NCBI GenBank assembly: GCA_025936205.1
Contig: JAICTU010000180.1
Location: forward strand, 1-16,078
From: Polyangiaceae bacterium
GTDB taxonomy: Bacteria > Myxococcota > Polyangia > Polyangiales > Polyangiaceae
Direction of reading: 5' to 3'
Length of the DNA stretch: 16,078 bases
Shown: positions 13,780 to 16,078 of the stretch, one piece after another
Layout: every line of letters starts with the position of its first letter
Position numbering within the stretch: the stretch's first letter is position 1
The notes under the pieces: generated by a model
What the model saw: the letters and a program-made list of their open reading frames with translations, nothing else
Told to the model about the DNA's origin: nothing
Databases searched by the model: none
Program-made: the position numbers and the translations under genes

Positions 13780-14762
13780 TCGTCGTCTCGATTGGGTGCC
13801 CGGCATCGGTCGGCCCCGAAGTCTCCGTCGCGGGCGTCCGTCGCGGGCGTCAGCAGCCCTGCGTGCTCGTCGGCAGCCGCCTGGCGATCCAGCGTGCCGC
13901 CGAGCTGGTGGGGGTGCGCTGGGCGCGCTTCCAGCCCTATGAAGGCGCGCCCCTGCGCAGCGACCGCATCTATTACCTGGATACCGGTCCCGAGTTGAAA
14001 GAGGCGGATCTCGATCCGCGCCGGCCCACGCGTGCCGCAGGCCGGTCGCAGCTGGCGGCGATCGATGCTGCGTTTGACCTGGTGCGAGCGAGCGCAGGCT
14101 CGGCGCTGGTGACAGGCCCCGTGAGCAAGGCGCTGATCGCGCGCTCGGGGGCGCCCGGGGCGGAGCATTTCGCGGGGCACACCGAATGGTTGCAGGCGCG
14201 CGACGGCGCCAAGAGCGCCATCATGTGCTTCGCCTCGCCCCGGCTCACGACCAGCCTCGCCAGCACCCACCTGCCGCTGCAGCGAGTCCCCCGGTGGCTC
14301 ACGCCCGAGCACGTCGCGGAGGCCAGCTTCCAGCTCGCTCGATTCTTGATCGATCTCGGACACGAGCAACCTCGCGTGGCGGTCTGCTCGCTGAACCCGC
14401 ACGCCGGCGAGAGCGAGCTGCTCGGAGACGAAGAGCGCCGCGCCATCCTGCCCGGGATCCGCGCGGCGCGCCGCCGTCTTCGCGGGCGTGCCGAGCTGCT
14501 CGGCCCGATCGGCGCCGAGTCCGCCTATCGCCTGGCATATGCCGGCAAATATGCGGGCGTGGTCGCCATGTATCATGACCAGGCCACGATCCCGACCAAG
14601 CTCGTGGCGTTCGGTGACGCCGTCAACGTCACCCTCGGCCTCAGCCGTGTGCGCACCAGCGTCGATCACGGCACGGCGTACGACATTGCGTGGCAGGGCA
14701 AAGCCGACGCCCGCGGCATGATCGCTGCCCTGAAGCTCGCCGAGCAGCTGATCGCCCATTGA
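13776..14762 (+). CDS. pdxA: 4-hydroxythreonine-4-phosphate dehydrogenase PdxA
   Basis: PdxA oxidises 4-phosphohydroxy-L-threonine with NAD(P)+ in the DXP-dependent route to pyridoxal phosphate; PdxJ uses the product. The 328-aa length is normal. Visible motifs are GPEVS near the N-terminus, TGPVSKALI (113-121), GHTEWL (His135/Thr136, substrate), THLPL (His165), NPHAGE (His209) and YHDQ (His267), the last three being the divalent-metal ligands, and RTSVDHGTAYDIA (293-305). The usual PAGIGPE is PASVGPE here. The ATG overlaps the stop of the regulator gene (ATGA), implying translational coupling. A perfect 13-bp tandem repeat lies at codons 17-25. Some PdxA-like proteins (PdxA2) act on other substrates, so the exact pathway is inferred from family identity. 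An intrinsic terminator follows about 40 bp downstream. Confidence 0.95.
   Translation: MIVVSIGCPASVGPEVSVAGVRRGRQQPCVLVGSRLAIQRAAELVGVRWARFQPYEGAPLRSDRIYYLDTGPELKEADLDPRRPTRAAGRSQLAAIDAAFDLVRASAGSALVTGPVSKALIARSGAPGAEHFAGHTEWLQARDGAKSAIMCFASPRLTTSLASTHLPLQRVPRWLTPEHVAEASFQLARFLIDLGHEQPRVAVCSLNPHAGESELLGDEERRAILPGIRAARRRLRGRAELLGPIGAESAYRLAYAGKYAGVVAMYHDQATIPTKLVAFGDAVNVTLGLSRVRTSVDHGTAYDIAWQGKADARGMIAALKLAEQLIAH
13825..13850 (+). repeat. Perfect 13-bp tandem repeat inside pdxA
   Basis: CCGTCGCGGGCGT occurs twice back to back (13825-13837 and 13838-13850). Because 13 is not a multiple of three, loss or gain of one unit would shift the pdxA frame near residue 20. The present two-copy form keeps family-like sequence on both sides. 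Confidence 0.85.
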
Positions 14763-14803
14763 TTCGGCGCTGATTCCGTCGGATTCGTCGCAGGGCGAAA
14801 ACG

Positions 14804-14830
14804 AAAAAGCCGCTCATTTGAGCGGCTTTT
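14804..14830. terminator. Bidirectional intrinsic terminator between pdxA and tRNA-Ala
   Basis: The arms AAAAGCCGCTCA and TGAGCGGCTTTT form a 12-bp GC-rich stem with a very short loop, with A-runs on one side and T-runs on the other, so it can end transcription on both strands. It terminates the tldD-regulator-pdxA transcript on the plus strand and the tRNA-Ala transcript on the minus strand. Confidence 0.92.
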
Positions 14831-14843
14831 GTGGGATTTTCGG

Positions 14844-14916
14844 TGGAGCCGACCGGGATCGAACCGGTGACCTCCTGACTGCCAGTCAGGCGCTCTCCCA
14901 GCTGAGCTACGGCCCC
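14844..14916 (-). tRNA. tRNA-Ala (anticodon GGC)
   Basis: Read on the minus strand, the 73-nt sequence opens GGGGCCGTAGCTCAGCTGGG and ends GGTTCGATCCCGGTCGGCTC followed by CA. It folds into a standard cloverleaf: 7-bp acceptor stem with the G3:U70 pair that identifies alanine tRNAs, a D-arm with AGCTCAGCTGGGAGAGC, an anticodon stem CCTGA/TCAGG around the loop CTGGCAG (anticodon GGC), and a T-arm with GGTTCGATCC. The discriminator base is A. CCA is not encoded (CCG follows), so it is added after transcription. Confidence 0.97.
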
Positions 14917-14964
14917 GAAGGGGCGAGGAAAGTGGCATGTGGCGCTGCCAAACGCGAGTCCTTT

Positions 14965-15002
14965 TTGCTGATTCTTCGCCAGCAACCGGCGAAGACCAGC
15001 AA
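14965..15002. repeat. Nested inverted repeat downstream of the 40-aa gene
   Basis: An inner 8-bp stem TCTTCGCC/GGCGAAGA (14973-14980 with 14988-14995) is enclosed by a 6-bp outer stem TTGCTG/CAGCAA (14965-14970 with 14997-15002). It begins 9 bp beyond the stop of the minus-strand 40-aa gene. No T-run follows on the minus strand, so it may be a 3' stabiliser or a factor-dependent terminator for that gene. Confidence 0.5.
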
Positions 15003-15011
15003 CGGGAGGGG

Positions 15012-15134
15012 TCAGCGCGCCGCGAACACGAGGATGGCAGCCACCAGGAACAGCGCTGCCCCGAGCACCGGCATCCAGAGGGGTGTCGGAGATTCGTCGG
15101 GGGCCAGGGTCTCTTCGGCTTGGTGATCTTCCAC
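15012..15134 (-). CDS. 40-aa single-pass membrane peptide
   Basis: A short frame from GTG (15134) to TGA gives an acidic N-terminus (EDHQAEETLAPDESPT) followed by PLWMPVLGAALFLVAAILVF and AAR. This is the pattern of a real small membrane protein: a charged cytosolic tail, a Pro/Trp boundary, a 19-residue hydrophobic helix and a terminal Arg. Random GC-rich frames here give Arg/Ala/Pro-rich products, so the composition supports coding. I see no strong ribosome-binding site, and GTG is the only sensible start. It diverges from the Ser/Thr kinase gene and lies upstream of tRNA-Ala on the same strand. I do not recognise the family; single-helix peptides of this kind often associate with larger membrane complexes. 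Confidence 0.6.
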   Translation of the reverse strand: MEDHQAEETLAPDESPTPLWMPVLGAALFLVAAILVFAAR

Positions 15135-15305
15135 GGCGCGCAGGCTAGGGATGGGGCTGGCCCAGCGTCAAGTCCCCGCCCACCCGTGGTGAATTTCCCG
15201 GTCCAGCTGGCTGAGCGACGAGCCAAACGGGGTATGTTATTTGCCTAGCGGCGGGCCCACCCCTAGCCTCGAGCTCCACTCCCGCCGTCGTCCCCAATAC
15301 GATCC

Positions 15306-16078
15306 ATGGCCCACGCCCCGACACAACGCTACCGCGTCATCGAGAAGATCGCCGCCGGCGGCATGGCAGAAGTGTTCCGGGCGGAGAGCGCCGGCCTGGA
15401 GGGCTTCAAGAAGACGGTCGCGATCAAGCGCGTGCTCCCGCACCTGTCCCAGAAGAAACAGTTCATCGGGATGTTTCTGGACGAGGCGCGGCTCAGCGCG
15501 AGCCTGTCGCACTCCAACGTCGTGCAGGTCTTCGACATCGGCGTGGGCGACGAGACCTACTTCATCGTCATGGAGTACGTCGACGGCGCGAACCTCAAGG
15601 CGGTGATCGAGCATCGCAAGCAGGTCAACAAGCCCATGCCCATGGAGGTGGCGACGCTGATCGCCCTGCGCACGTGCGAAGGCCTGGCCTACGCGCACGA
15701 GGCGCAGGACGCGCTCGGGCAGCCCCTCGGCATCGTTCACCGCGACGTGTCGCCGCCGAACGTGCTCATCACTCGCCACGGTGAGGTCAAGGTCGTGGAC
15801 TTCGGCCTGGCCAAGGCCAACAGCCAGCTGGAATCGAGCGAGCCGGGCATCATCAAGGGCAAGTTCAGCTATCTCTCGCCCGAGGCAGCCAACGGGGAAG
15901 AAGTCGACCAGCGCACGGACATCTTCGCGACCGGCATCATGCTCTGGGAGATGATCACCGGTCAGCGTCTGTTCCTGGGTGATACGGACCTGGGCACTGT
16001 ACGGCTGGTGCAGGCCGCTCGGATCCCCCCGCTGGCGCAGTACGTGAAGGATGTGCCCGCAGCGCTGGAGCAGAGCCT
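15306..16078 (+). CDS. Hanks-type serine/threonine protein kinase (3' truncated)
   Basis: The first 257 residues of a eukaryotic-like Ser/Thr kinase are present; the frame is open to the window end. Motifs in order are the glycine loop IAAGGMAEVFRA (residues 15-26), catalytic Lys41 in TVAIKRVLPHL, the C-helix Glu60 in FLDEARLSASLSH, hinge VMEYVDG, catalytic loop HRDVSPPNVL (His145-Asp147), DFGLAK (165-170), activation segment GKFSYLSPEAANGEEVDQRT and DIFATGIMLWEMITG. All catalytic residues are intact and it is an RD kinase, probably activated by phosphorylation. The missing C-terminal part would show whether it has a sensor domain or membrane anchor. The ATG at 15306 has no clear ribosome-binding site, and an A+T patch near 15233 (TATGTT) is a weak -10 candidate. 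Such kinases are very abundant in myxobacteria; the substrate is unknown. Confidence 0.96.
   Translation, partial: MAHAPTQRYRVIEKIAAGGMAEVFRAESAGLEGFKKTVAIKRVLPHLSQKKQFIGMFLDEARLSASLSHSNVVQVFDIGVGDETYFIVMEYVDGANLKAVIEHRKQVNKPMPMEVATLIALRTCEGLAYAHEAQDALGQPLGIVHRDVSPPNVLITRHGEVKVVDFGLAKANSQLESSEPGIIKGKFSYLSPEAANGEEVDQRTDIFATGIMLWEMITGQRLFLGDTDLGTVRLVQAARIPPLAQYVKDVPAALEQS

Noticed and set aside
13704..14759. 351-aa minus-strand open frame opposite pdxA
   Set aside because: Antisense shadow with low-complexity composition; pdxA on the plus strand has all catalytic motifs.
14666..15226. 186-aa minus-strand open frame across the tRNA and the end of pdxA
   Set aside because: It runs through the tRNA-Ala and terminator and has random composition; the 40-aa membrane peptide in another frame is the better candidate.
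15180..15305. Promoter for the Ser/Thr kinase gene (TATGTT at 15233-15238)
   Set aside because: The -10 match is weak and no -35 box sits at 16-18 bp, so I did not list it as a separate feature.
15237..15779. 180-aa minus-strand open frame opposite the Ser/Thr kinase
   Set aside because: The kinase motifs on the plus strand account for the region; the antisense product has no recognisable feature.

Overview
The window is GC-rich and densely coded. It looks like a chromosomal segment of a myxobacterium (Myxococcota, most likely Polyangia/Sorangium-like). Reasons: a Hanks-type Ser/Thr kinase whose activation segment is typical of that group, a very long Pro/Ala/Glu-rich TPR protein, a TIGR02147/DUF4423 protein coupled to predicted lipoproteins, frequent GTG/TTG starts, and many two-component parts. 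The taxonomic call is inference; no rRNA is present.

Layout. 1-1052 (+): the 3' part of an RND-type outer-membrane efflux lipoprotein (NodT/TolC family), then an 83-aa protein resembling the NHLP-clan (Os1348/Franean1_4349-like) small proteins. 1059-1769 (-): a secreted extensin-like/M15-type protein. A 214-bp spacer follows, with a 32-bp near-perfect palindrome. 2026-4914 (-): a three-gene unit made of a TIGR02147-family regulator, a lipoprotein coupled to it through a GTGA overlap, and a second lipoprotein. 5075-7426 (-): a CheX-like protein, a CheY-like receiver and a PAS histidine kinase, the last two overlapping by ATGA. 7604-7861 (+): a small Com-like zinc-ribbon protein behind a promoter that contains a good Fur-box match. 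7891-10677 (-): a 928-aa TPR protein. 10678-10968: a non-coding, hairpin-rich stretch. 10969-11391 (-): a four-helix CopD/HemJ-like membrane protein, divergent from tldD. 11571-14762 (+): tldD, a winged-helix regulator with a degenerate receiver domain, and pdxA, all overlapping. 14804-14916: a bidirectional intrinsic terminator and tRNA-Ala(GGC) on the minus strand. 15012-15134 (-): a 40-aa single-helix membrane peptide. 15306 to the end (+): a Ser/Thr protein kinase cut by the window edge.

How the genes work together. The efflux outer-membrane component probably ends an RND operon that starts before the window. The CheX/CheY/kinase set can be read as a complete small phosphorelay: a cytosolic PAS kinase, a stand-alone receiver and a putative receiver phosphatase, with no DNA-binding output. 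The tldD-regulator-pdxA overlaps imply one transcript with coupled translation, although the functions (peptide processing, transcription, vitamin B6 synthesis) are not obviously one pathway. The most interesting leads are the Fur box over the Com-like gene's promoter, the Glu in place of the phospho-acceptor Asp in the regulator, the efflux/NHLP-like pair, the structured spacer at 10745-10925, and a perfect 13-bp tandem repeat inside pdxA whose loss would frameshift the gene.
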